Shown here one piece after another: positions 7,733 to 14,000 of a DNA stretch of 48,047 nt. The position numbers and the translations under genes are program-made. Source of the stretch: a virus; the IMG/VR virus record IMGVR_UViG_3300001589_005307, positions 1-48,047 of that record; one strand, 5' to 3'. Under the pieces are notes generated by a model. It saw nothing but the letters and a program-made list of their open reading frames with translations, did not search any database and was not told the origin of the DNA. Each line of letters opens with the position of its first letter. Position 1 is the stretch's first letter.

Positions 7733-8569
7733 TTAAGTTCCTAAAATTGACATATTAACGAATGATGTTGCAGCATCAAAGTTCACAGAAGTTGCTAAAA
7801 GTTTATCGACATTTTTGATTTCAAGGAAGACTTCTTCTCCGGGGGATAGGAGATATCCGGTGGATGCACCAGCAGCGAGTGCGCCGGTAGCACCGACACA
7901 CAGAAGACCACCACCCGGACCTGCTTCACCCGGAGTTAATCCCTCAAGACCACTAAAGTAGTTTTTAATTTTCACACCAGAGGAGAGGGTATAACCGGCA
8001 AAGGTAAACAGGGCACTGTCATTGAATGATTTGGTATATGATGTCATTCCTGTCGGGAGAGCAACATTGGCAATGTCCACTGCTCCGGTAACCGAAACAG
8101 CACCGGCGGTTTCAGTGCGAACTGCGACTGCGGTCTGACCTGCCGTTCCTACGACAGAAAGGGTAATTCCTGCGGCAATGGTTCTTATATCAGCAGATAC
8201 ACCATGTTGAATTTGATCGATTGTTCCACCGACGATGGTAATATCATTTACTTCTAGTGTAGCACCAGAAAGACTAACCGGGACTGCCTGAGTACCCAAA
8301 GTGTTACCACGAACGGCAATAAATCCGTTGCTAAGGTATCCTGAATCTCCAATTGATGCGAGGTTCGTGAATATAGGGGAAGTTTTTGACATGAGAGCAT
8401 ATTCGCCCGCTCCACCTGTGCTTAGTTTAACTACTTGAAAGTGAGCAGGACCAACTGCTCCACTTCCATATCCCATATTAGTATCTGCTACAAAGTCGGT
8501 GGCAATTACTGCTCCACCCTCACCCAAATTTAATGTTACATGATCTTCTGCTGTTGCTGCATTTGCCAT
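7733..8569 (-). CDS. Beta-rich virion-type protein
   Basis: 278 residues. I choose ATG at 8569 (MANAATAEDH), six bases after an SD GGAGA at 8576-8580, over a TTG two codons upstream that lacks SD spacing. The sequence is rich in G, A, T, V and S with repeated short beta patterns and no catalytic motif. The C terminus ('SPGEEVFLEI' ... 'VNMSILGT') shares layout with the C termini of the two paralogues at 3499 and 3914. It probably forms an operon with the cysteine-rich gene downstream. The start codon overlaps the -35 box of the divergent gp33 promoter, so the two transcription units share regulatory DNA. Structural role inferred. Confidence 0.7.
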   Translation of the reverse strand: MANAATAEDHVTLNLGEGGAVIATDFVADTNMGYGSGAVGPAHFQVVKLSTGGAGEYALMSKTSPIFTNLASIGDSGYLSNGFIAVRGNTLGTQAVPVSLSGATLEVNDITIVGGTIDQIQHGVSADIRTIAAGITLSVVGTAGQTAVAVRTETAGAVSVTGAVDIANVALPTGMTSYTKSFNDSALFTFAGYTLSSGVKIKNYFSGLEGLTPGEAGPGGGLLCVGATGALAAGASTGYLLSPGEEVFLEIKNVDKLLATSVNFDAATSFVNMSILGT

Positions 8570-8597
8570 TGACAATCTCCATTTAATAGTGTATGCT
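8569..8597 (+). promoter_or_regulatory. Sigma70-like promoter of gp33
   Basis: TTGACA at 8569-8574 (exact), 17-bp spacer, TATGCT at 8592-8597. Expected transcript start is near 8604, giving a ~37-nt leader with SD CGGAG before the ATG at 8641. Confidence 0.7.
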
Positions 8598-8610
8598 ACA
8601 TACTATGTAG
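8596..8610. promoter_or_regulatory. 15-bp palindrome over gp33 -10/start site (possible operator)
   Basis: CTACATA-C-TATGTAG is a perfect 7-bp inverted repeat about a single central base. It overlaps the last bases of the -10 box and the predicted transcript start of the gp33 promoter, and lies upstream of the divergent reverse gene. An operator for a dimeric regulator is inferred from position and symmetry only. Confidence 0.4.
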
Positions 8611-8640
8611 TGAGTTTTTAGTCTTGAACACGGAGAAATA

Positions 8641-8865
8641 ATGTTTGATAAACTTGAAAAAGACTTTTCTAAATCTGTAGAAAAGCATGTAAAAGATAAT
8701 GACTGTGGGTATATCGATGCAGTCGTTGAAATTTGTAATGAATTAGAGATAGAACCCGCTTTAGGTGCAAAATACCTTAGCATACCAATAAAAGAAAAGA
8801 TTAGAGTCGAGGGCGAGGAAATAAATCTTTTGCCTAGAACCCCAAAACTTTGGGCAACCCCTTGA
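8641..8865 (+). CDS. gp33: Late-promoter transcription co-activator gp33
   Basis: 74 residues with a good SD (CGGAG). The core 'YIDAVVEICNELEIEP' (24-39), then a helix ending 'IPIKEKIRVEGEEINLLPR', matches the small gp33 proteins of marine T4-like phages in pattern and length; T4 gp33 is longer (112 aa). In T4, gp33 links the gp45 sliding clamp to the RNA-polymerase beta flap and, with sigma factor gp55, switches on late genes. Its position directly before gp32 fits, since T4 genes 33 and 32 are also neighbours. Its own sigma70-like promoter suits an early/middle gene among late genes. Alternative: an unrelated small helical protein. Confidence 0.75.
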   Translation: MFDKLEKDFSKSVEKHVKDNDCGYIDAVVEICNELEIEPALGAKYLSIPIKEKIRVEGEEINLLPRTPKLWATP

Positions 8866-8889
8866 CATACACCAAAACTGTGGTACAAT
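8862..8889 (+). promoter_or_regulatory. Sigma70-like promoter of gp32
   Basis: TTGACA at 8862-8867, 16-bp spacer, TACAAT at 8884-8889. It begins inside the last codons of gp33. Transcript start expected near 8896, leaving a ~48-nt leader. Confidence 0.7.
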
Positions 8890-8898
8890 TAACACATA

Positions 8899-8917
8899 CA
8901 ACTGACGAAAACAGTTG
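8899..8917 (+). promoter_or_regulatory. Hairpin in gp32 mRNA leader
   Basis: CAACTG and CAGTTG pair as a 6-bp stem around a 7-nt A-rich loop at the very start of the predicted leader, followed by A-rich unstructured sequence up to the SD and ATG. T4 gp32 represses its own translation by nucleating at a leader pseudoknot and spreading over such unstructured RNA; a similar role is inferred. No pseudoknot partner was identified. Confidence 0.4.
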
Positions 8918-8943
8918 AAAACAGACATAGGAGAACAAAACAC

Positions 8944-9843
8944 ATGTCATTTGAATCAATGAAAAAGAACAGTAGTAACTCAGACGCACTTATCAAGAAG
9001 TTGTCTGCAATGGATGATACCAAGAAGAATTCGTACAAGGATGATCGTTTCTGGCGACCGCAAGTTGATGATGCGGGAACTGGTACTGCGACCATTCGCT
9101 TCCTCCCAGAAGCACCGGGTGAAGACACCCCATTTGTACTTTACTATTCTCACGGATTTCAGGGACCGGGAGGTTGGTATATCGAAAACTCCCGTACCAC
9201 TCTCGGGGAGAAAGATCCTGTTTCAGAGATGAACACTCGTCTTTGGAACAGCGGGGAGCAGGCAAAGAAGGATCTCGTTTCCCAACGATACAAGCGAAAG
9301 AAGAGTTATGTCTCTAACATCCTTGTTATCGATGATCCTGCCAATCCCGAAAACAACGGTAAGGTTTTCCTTTACCGTTACGGCACCAAGATCTACCAGA
9401 AGATTCAGGACGCAATGAAACCTGAATTCTCAGACGAAGAGGCAATTGTCCCCTTCGACTTCTGGAAGGGTGCAAACTTTAGACTTCGTATTCGCAAGGT
9501 TGCTGGTTTCCTCAACTATGACAAGTCCGGATTTGATTCCATGTCCGAACTTTTCGACGGTGACGATGATCGCCTGAAGAAGTTGTGGGATGGCGAGTAC
9601 AAGTTGAATGAGTTCGTTGACTCCAGTAACTATAAGTCATATGACGAACTCAAGTCCCGTCTCGAAATGGTCCTCGGTAGTTCCGCCCCTAAGGAAACTG
9701 CTGAAAACACTTCGCTTGAGTCTTCTACTGAGTGGGGAAGTGATGATCCTCCCTCAACACCGGCAACGAACTCTGAGAGTTCTGCACCGACTGAAGAAGA
9801 CGACGCAATGTCTTACTTCGAGAAACTCGCAAGTGAGGATTGA
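8944..9843 (+). CDS. gp32: Single-stranded DNA-binding protein gp32
   Basis: 299 residues (T4: 301). The series of blocks matches T4 gp32: 'RFWRP', 'ATIRFLP', 'GGWYIENSRTTLGEKDP', basic K-R-K-K-S at 117-121 (LAST-type motif), 'NILVIDDPANPENNGKVF', 'PFDFWKGANFRLRI', and an acidic tail ('TEEDDAMSYFEKLASED') that in T4 contacts replication proteins. An N-terminal K-K-N-S-S could serve the cooperative-binding motif. The zinc cysteines of T4 gp32 are replaced (IEN-S instead of IEN-C, no C-x-x-C after), with only the His of 'SHG' kept; as I recall, marine cyanophage gp32 also lacks them. It coats ssDNA in replication and recombination. Codons are strongly AAG/CTC-biased, fitting high expression. 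Confidence 0.95.
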   Translation: MSFESMKKNSSNSDALIKKLSAMDDTKKNSYKDDRFWRPQVDDAGTGTATIRFLPEAPGEDTPFVLYYSHGFQGPGGWYIENSRTTLGEKDPVSEMNTRLWNSGEQAKKDLVSQRYKRKKSYVSNILVIDDPANPENNGKVFLYRYGTKIYQKIQDAMKPEFSDEEAIVPFDFWKGANFRLRIRKVAGFLNYDKSGFDSMSELFDGDDDRLKKLWDGEYKLNEFVDSSNYKSYDELKSRLEMVLGSSAPKETAENTSLESSTEWGSDDPPSTPATNSESSAPTEEDDAMSYFEKLASED

Positions 9844-9874
9844 TCGAGACAATACTTCTTGTTAGGGAGTAGAG

Positions 9875-9902
9875 AAAACCCCGGAGAAATCCGGGGTTTT
9901 TT
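9875..9902. terminator. Rho-independent bidirectional terminator
   Basis: AAAACCCCGGA (9875-9885), GAAA tetraloop, TCCGGGGTTTT plus more T's to 9902. The A-tract on one side and T-tract on the other let it work on both strands, between the convergent ends of gp32 and the tape-measure gene. Confidence 0.9.
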
Positions 9903-11503
9903 CATGCGCCGACATATCGTACTGCTGCTACGTCAGTCGCTGGTTCTTCCGATGTCTCGAATGATTGTGTATTCATCGCAGTGGTGTTAACTTGGTTAAC
10001 AGTTCCTCCTGCGGCAGAACCTTGTTGTGCTTGTAATCTTGCTGCGTCTGCTGATGCATTCGCTTGTTGGAATTTTGCATAATCTCTGGCAATTCTTCTC
10101 TCATCTGCCTCTGCTGCTTCCATTCCTTCGCCACCTTTTAGACCAAATGATACTTTATTGATTGCATAAGAGATACCATAGTCCATTTTATTCTTGAGAA
10201 CTTTAAACGAGAACATAAGTTCTTGGAAGAATCTCTTAATGGAATCAATTGGTCCTTGAACAAAAGCAGAGAGAACTCCAAATCCACTTGTAATAAATCC
10301 AAGAACACTGTTGAATGCGTTTGGAATTGTTACGGTAAAGAAGTTACCAATGGCATTAATTCCACTCATGAATAGGTTTGGCACTGTGACTGTGTAGAAA
10401 TCAAAAACCATAATAAAGAAATCTTTGACCCCATTTACCGCTGACATGAATATTTCGGGTATAGTTTCTGTAAAGAAAACAAACGCACCGTAGAAGAAAT
10501 CTCCCATCTTGATGATGAGGTTATCGAAGAATTCCATGACACTATCGAATGATATGAATCCGAAAGAAAGTCCTTCGATAATCTGTGCGAATATACCTTT
10601 AATACCGCCGATCAGTTTCTCAAAGAATGATCCCTCTGTTCCGAAGAAACCACGGAAAAATCCGACTACGCCTTCGATAACAGTGATGATCTGTCCGAGT
10701 ATGGGAACTGCTTTGAATACTTTTCCGAGGACTCCACCGAGTTTACCAACAAAACCAACAACAGGTTTTACAAAACCAAATATGGTTTTAAATACTCTAC
10801 CAATTGTAGCAAAAATTCCGCCTGCGGTTTTTCCTACTGTACCAACCACTCCAAATATTTTACTAAAGATACCCATCACTGGTTTAAATCTGCCGAATAT
10901 CTTCCCCAAGAAAGTGAATACTGGTTTTATCTTATTGAATACTTTACCAAAGAAACCAAACAATTTAGACTTACCCATACTTTTACCAAGGGCACCGAAG
11001 ACTGATTTAAATGATTTTATGATCGATCCGACAATTTTGCCAGATTTGATTCGAGCAAATAAACCACCGATTCCTTTGACTATATTCTTACCAACATTAA
11101 ACAGTGCGGGCAATCCTTTGAGTATTCCTTTTATGGTGCCAATTGCTCCAGTGAGGACAGCGGAATATTGATAAACCACTGCACCAGCAAGAAGGAGTGG
11201 GAGTTTCAGCGTATCAAATACGGTGAGTTCTCTCATGTTGAACCCCTTGTCAAATTTATCGCCAAGTTTTTCTAATCCACCCAAAATAGAACTGCTGAGT
11301 CCAGCGAATATTTGTCTCTGCTGAGATGCTGCTTCTTGTTGTGCTTCTTTACCACCAACCTCACCACCGCTACCGCCTTCGATTGCACTAACGATTCGAT
11401 CAGTGTTCTTTTCGTCAGTGGTACGTTGACCATCCAAAAGACCCTTAAGTCCTTCGTTTGGTTTCTGGAAACGTCCTTTATCGTCGCGGGGTGGTAGTGC
11501 CAT
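9902..11503 (-). CDS. Tail tape measure protein (gp29 position)
   Basis: 533 residues (T4 gp29: 590). A polar N terminus with a coiled-coil-like stretch is followed by a long hydrophobic, Gly/Phe/Lys-rich middle (~100-440) of repeated amphipathic helices with recurrent 'GKVF/GRVF' and 'KPV' units, then a Gln/Ala-rich helical tail. Three imperfect repeats 'T-x-P-x-x-F-x-S-x-x-N' lie at ~345-410. This is the usual look of a tape measure, which spans the tail tube and sets its length (~1.5 A per residue would give ~80 nm). Its ATG overlaps the stop of the gp26 frameshift extension (TAATG), as tape measures follow tail-assembly chaperones. Family assignment rests on composition, length and context. 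Confidence 0.85.
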   Translation of the reverse strand: MALPPRDDKGRFQKPNEGLKGLLDGQRTTDEKNTDRIVSAIEGGSGGEVGGKEAQQEAASQQRQIFAGLSSSILGGLEKLGDKFDKGFNMRELTVFDTLKLPLLLAGAVVYQYSAVLTGAIGTIKGILKGLPALFNVGKNIVKGIGGLFARIKSGKIVGSIIKSFKSVFGALGKSMGKSKLFGFFGKVFNKIKPVFTFLGKIFGRFKPVMGIFSKIFGVVGTVGKTAGGIFATIGRVFKTIFGFVKPVVGFVGKLGGVLGKVFKAVPILGQIITVIEGVVGFFRGFFGTEGSFFEKLIGGIKGIFAQIIEGLSFGFISFDSVMEFFDNLIIKMGDFFYGAFVFFTETIPEIFMSAVNGVKDFFIMVFDFYTVTVPNLFMSGINAIGNFFTVTIPNAFNSVLGFITSGFGVLSAFVQGPIDSIKRFFQELMFSFKVLKNKMDYGISYAINKVSFGLKGGEGMEAAEADERRIARDYAKFQQANASADAARLQAQQGSAAGGTVNQVNTTAMNTQSFETSEEPATDVAAVRYVGA

Positions 11504-11682
11504 TATTGTTTCTTATATGCCTCTTGTTGCTTTTCTAAATGTTCGTGGAGAAGTGCGGTATAAATCTGTCTTTCCCACGGGATCATATTCTCAAGTTCCG
11601 TTAAACTATATTTATGCTCCTGCATCATTAAAAAATTAACACGATAATGGTACTCTAATGTATCGTGAGCGAGGCATATCAG
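11503..11682 (-). CDS. -1 frameshift extension of gp26 (gp51 position)
   Basis: A 59-codon stretch in the -1 frame relative to gp26, running from the gp26 stop region to a TAA that overlaps the tape-measure ATG. It reads 'LICLAHDTLEYHYRVNFL' and then 41 residues from an internal ATG at 11628 ('MMQEHKYSLTELENMIPWER', then QIYTALLHEHLEKQQEAYKKQ). The second part is a charged, helical segment typical of tail-assembly-chaperone extensions. No SD precedes the internal ATG pair. Fusion by -1 slippage would make a 288-residue protein. In T4 this slot, between 26 and downstream hub/tail genes, holds gene 51. Alternative: a free-standing 41-residue protein. Confidence 0.7.
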   Translation of the reverse strand: MICLAHDTLEYHYRVNFLMMQEHKYSLTELENMIPWERQIYTALLHEHLEKQQEAYKKQ

Positions 11683-11688
11683 AAAAAA
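11640..11688 (-). promoter_or_regulatory. Programmed -1 frameshift signal: slippery T-TTT-TTC plus stem-loop
   Basis: Reading the reverse strand, gp26 ends GAT TTT TTC TGA. The heptamer T-TTT-TTC (11688-11682) is a canonical X-XXY-YYZ slip site in the correct phase. The -1 frame has a TGA just before the heptamer and gp26 has TGA just after it, so slippage can join the frames only here. Fourteen nt downstream, CACGATA (11667-11661) and TATCGTG (11646-11640) form a perfect 7-bp stem around a 14-nt loop. Confidence 0.7.
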
Positions 11689-12368
11689 TCAGAGATTCCC
11701 TCTAGTACCACCTTATTCTCATGACCACAAGAAGTACACTTATATGTAGTTTCATATCTTAGTTTAGGCATAGACTCAAAGAAACTTTGAATCTTTTCAA
11801 CTTCTTTCATACTAAGTGAGTCAACAAACTCCTTCACTTCGTTCTTGTCGTAATCACTGACCTTGTGTACAGTAGTAGAATCATAAATCGATTCTATACA
11901 ACTAATCAACACATCAACGGGATCGTTTGTGTCGGTCTTAGTCAGGGTTCCCATAGAAGGGTGTCTCAAAATAACACCAACATCAGATGTCAATGCTACT
12001 TTAGGATCGACTTTCTCGCCACGGACTAGTTTAATATCTTTTTCTAGATTAATTACGGTTGGGTGCGTTTCACCACACTCCTCGCATTTAAGAAGAATCT
12101 CAACTTCCTCTCCAATCGACTTAGATCTCAACATCAAAAAGATGTATTCAACATCATACGATGTTAAATCTTCTACAACGATATCATCTTCTACACATAC
12201 GCTGATCAACTTTTTAAGAGAATCAAACGCTTGCTGTGAACTGTTGCCTTCTTTTGCCATAAGCAAAAGTTTTTCTTCTTTTACCAAGAAGGGTCTGTAA
12301 CTAATAGTCTTTCCTGTCGAGGGAAGTTTTAGTTTATATGTGGGTGTCTCTAACTTTGGTAATGCCAT
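11679..12368 (-). CDS. gp26: gp26 baseplate hub subunit / tail assembly chaperone-like protein
   Basis: 229 residues (T4 gp26: 208). The N-terminal block L-P-K-L-x-T-P-x-Y, then 'LPSTGKTISYRPFLVKEEK' (16-34), is the signature of the T4 baseplate gp26 family. Two C-x-x-C pairs, C95/C98 ('CEECGETH') and C211/C214 ('CTSCGHEN'), should form one zinc site bringing the middle and C terminus together. In T4 gp26 works with gp51, 27, 28 and 29 in hub assembly. Here it directly precedes the tape measure, and its last two codons form a -1 slippery site, so it may act as the short form of a G/GT-like chaperone pair. SD AAGGA lies upstream of the ATG. Confidence 0.9.
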   Translation of the reverse strand: MALPKLETPTYKLKLPSTGKTISYRPFLVKEEKLLLMAKEGNSSQQAFDSLKKLISVCVEDDIVVEDLTSYDVEYIFLMLRSKSIGEEVEILLKCEECGETHPTVINLEKDIKLVRGEKVDPKVALTSDVGVILRHPSMGTLTKTDTNDPVDVLISCIESIYDSTTVHKVSDYDKNEVKEFVDSLSMKEVEKIQSFFESMPKLRYETTYKCTSCGHENKVVLEGISDFF

Positions 12369-12389
12369 AATATTTTATCCTTCTTTCAA

Positions 12390-12938
12390 TTATAGATTGC
12401 TTGTCCAGCGTCTGAAGGAAAAATCAATGTCTGTTTTGACGAGAGCATCTCCTCCTGCACCAGATAATTCAACTGCGTTCACTGTCTTTGGAAATAAATC
12501 AAAAACACGAACCTTATAAACTTCTTTATTTTTTAAATCTGTCATTGTTATATCTAGCGAGTTACAGATATATTCATCATAGTAACCACATTGAAAAGTT
12601 TCCTCATCAATGATCGCTCTTTGCCACGCCTCGAATGCTTTTCTGACATTGAAGGTAGAATCCTCCAAGAAAACCATTTTAAGGTCTCCTTCATACACTC
12701 TCCCATAAGGCATTTCCCTATCAATACCTTGCAGTTTAACAGGATTGGATCCAATTGCACTTCCGGGAAGTGATACAGATTCAAGTCTGGCATTTAGTTT
12801 TTCACTGGTTCCACGATCAAATAACTGCGTCCCTGTTCGGGTCGATGAAAATAATATCTCATAGCGATGTGGGTATGCGACACCCGACTTTCCTATTTCC
12901 GATACAAACTTATTGACGTTGAAACCAAACATGCTCAT
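12390..12938 (-). CDS. Tail-tube-fold protein (gp54-like initiator or gp19 paralogue)
   Basis: 182 residues. It shows the T4 tube-protein pattern: an N-terminal 'YEILFSS' strand, 'ARLESVSLPG' (the A-x-x-x-x-L-P-x block of gp19), a 'DREMPYGRVYEGDLKMVFLED' strand pair, 'VRKAFEAWQ', a 'VFDLFPKTVNAVELS' block and a final 'IDFSFRRW' strand. The true major tube gene (19) normally follows gp18, which lies at the other end of this window. This copy, among baseplate genes, is therefore more likely the gp54-type tube initiator, although T4 gp54 is longer (320 aa). Its ATG overlaps the upstream stop (ATGA). Confidence 0.75.
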   Translation of the reverse strand: MSMFGFNVNKFVSEIGKSGVAYPHRYEILFSSTRTGTQLFDRGTSEKLNARLESVSLPGSAIGSNPVKLQGIDREMPYGRVYEGDLKMVFLEDSTFNVRKAFEAWQRAIIDEETFQCGYYDEYICNSLDITMTDLKNKEVYKVRVFDLFPKTVNAVELSGAGGDALVKTDIDFSFRRWTSNL

Positions 12939-13540
12939 TGTTTTTTCCTTTTATCTCTTCCCTGTTCTATACTTCTTTTTCTGCTATCCGACCATACAGT
13001 TCTCGGTGATCCACCTCTGAAAAATGTTTCAAATTTTTTAGATATATCACCAAGATAAAACTCACGCCACAAGGAAGGTTTCATTTCAATAACAACAGAA
13101 CCCATACGATTATGTGTGTACTGTTTAATACAAGGGAATGCATGACGCATACTCCTTCTATATTTAGCAATAATTTTGTAGGTTATCTTGGATCTTGCAT
13201 CTTGATTTTCAATATCATCATCCAAACGACTTATTAGGTTTTCTACCAGATCTTTTCTTAGTTCTGGTGGCAGATAAAAAGGATTAATGCCTAGCATGGT
13301 ATTTGATCTTTGTTCTAAATTTATTGCCATAGGAAACATATGGTAATATGGAAGCGATTTTGTTCCTTTTCCTTCTGGATTTCGATACGAAAACATGTAA
13401 CACTTACCAACGAACCTTCTGGATCGCGGAATGCCTTTTGGTTTTCTGATATCAACATCCGTCGAACCCAATTCTGGAGCAATCTCTTGCAAGAAGGATG
13501 CTAACGGTGGAGCAACTTTTCTTAATTCTTCATACAGCAT
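12935..13540 (-). CDS. Conserved T4-like late protein of unknown role
   Basis: 201 residues, start overlapping the gp4 stop (TAATG) and end overlapping the tube-fold gene (ATGA), so tightly coupled in a gp4-led operon. Key visible block: a 'GKCYMFSYRNPEGKG' strand pair, 'LPYYHMFPMAINL', then 'GINPFYLPPELRKDLVENL', and later 'VVIEMKPSLWREFYL' and 'VWSDSRKR'. I recall this pattern from marine T4-like phages, without an established function. T4 gene order (3-2-4-53-5) would put gp2 (DNA end protector) or gp3 next to gp4, so those are candidates by position only. The C terminus is very basic (K/R-rich), compatible with DNA contact. Confidence 0.65.
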   Translation of the reverse strand: MLYEELRKVAPPLASFLQEIAPELGSTDVDIRKPKGIPRSRRFVGKCYMFSYRNPEGKGTKSLPYYHMFPMAINLEQRSNTMLGINPFYLPPELRKDLVENLISRLDDDIENQDARSKITYKIIAKYRRSMRHAFPCIKQYTHNRMGSVVIEMKPSLWREFYLGDISKKFETFFRGGSPRTVWSDSRKRSIEQGRDKRKKQ

Positions 13541-13977
13541 TAGAATATTTCCTTTTCTGTTAGAATTTTAAAACACCACCCGCGTTCATGACAAACCTGC
13601 TCTGCTGCCTCCCATTTTGCATTATTGACGGCGAAGGTTTTTACCTCGGTCATATATCGGCGAGTAATCCTGCCGCTAGTAGGTTTATTTGGTTCTTTTG
13701 TTTGCTTTAATGGTTTGACTTCGATCATTATGGTTTCAATTTCTCCGCTTTTATTACGAAGTTCCACTAAGAAGTCTGGGTAATACCTGTGCCTTTTCCC
13801 ATCAACAGGAGATACATAAGGTATACAGATCTCTTCTGATGCCCATGTTATGACATTGGGATTGTCATCAAAGAGTTTCATACATTTTCTCTCCCAGAGA
13901 CTACGATATGTGATCTTTGTAGGATCTCCTTGATATTTATCTGGGCGAGTTGGTTTGTATTTTCCTTTGTATGCCAT
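13540..13977 (-). CDS. gp4: Head completion protein gp4 (gp50/65), PD-(D/E)XK-like
   Basis: I place the start at ATG 13977 (MAYKGKYKPT), giving 145 residues close to T4 gp4 (~150); the longer open frame to 14181 overlaps the divergent gp48 gene and is not needed. An ATG two codons upstream (13983) is an alternative; neither has a clear SD. Family blocks: 'PDKYQGDPTKITYRSLWER' (12-30), 'ITWASEE' (43-49), 'HRYYPDF' (63-69) and 'IEVKP' (85-89). E30, D68, E86 and K88 form a PD-(D/E)XK nuclease-like set. In T4 the protein finishes filled heads so that tails can join. It leads the reverse-strand operon and is divergent from gp48 with only 23 bp between starts. Confidence 0.85.
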   Translation of the reverse strand: MAYKGKYKPTRPDKYQGDPTKITYRSLWERKCMKLFDDNPNVITWASEEICIPYVSPVDGKRHRYYPDFLVELRNKSGEIETIMIEVKPLKQTKEPNKPTSGRITRRYMTEVKTFAVNNAKWEAAEQVCHERGWCFKILTEKEIF

Positions 13978-13985
13978 ATACATAT
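13978..13985 (+). promoter_or_regulatory. Candidate late-promoter motif ATACATAT
   Basis: ATACATAT ends 15 nt before the gp48 ATG, inside the 23-bp gap between divergent gp4 and gp48. An SD AGGAG follows. Same 8-mer and similar spacing as at 3473 and 41703. The surrounding A/T run is nearly symmetrical, so the reverse strand (gp4) might use it too. Confidence 0.4.
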
Positions 13986-14000
13986 ATCTAGGAGCATCAC

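Noticed and set aside
8944-9843. Loss of gp32 zinc cysteines as a novelty
   Set aside because: As I recall, marine T4-like gp32 proteins commonly lack these cysteines, so it is not new.
10509-11171. 220-codon forward frame
   Set aside because: Shadow of the tape-measure gene on the other strand; Pro/Asn/Leu composition mirrors its Gly/Phe/Lys codons and there is no SD.
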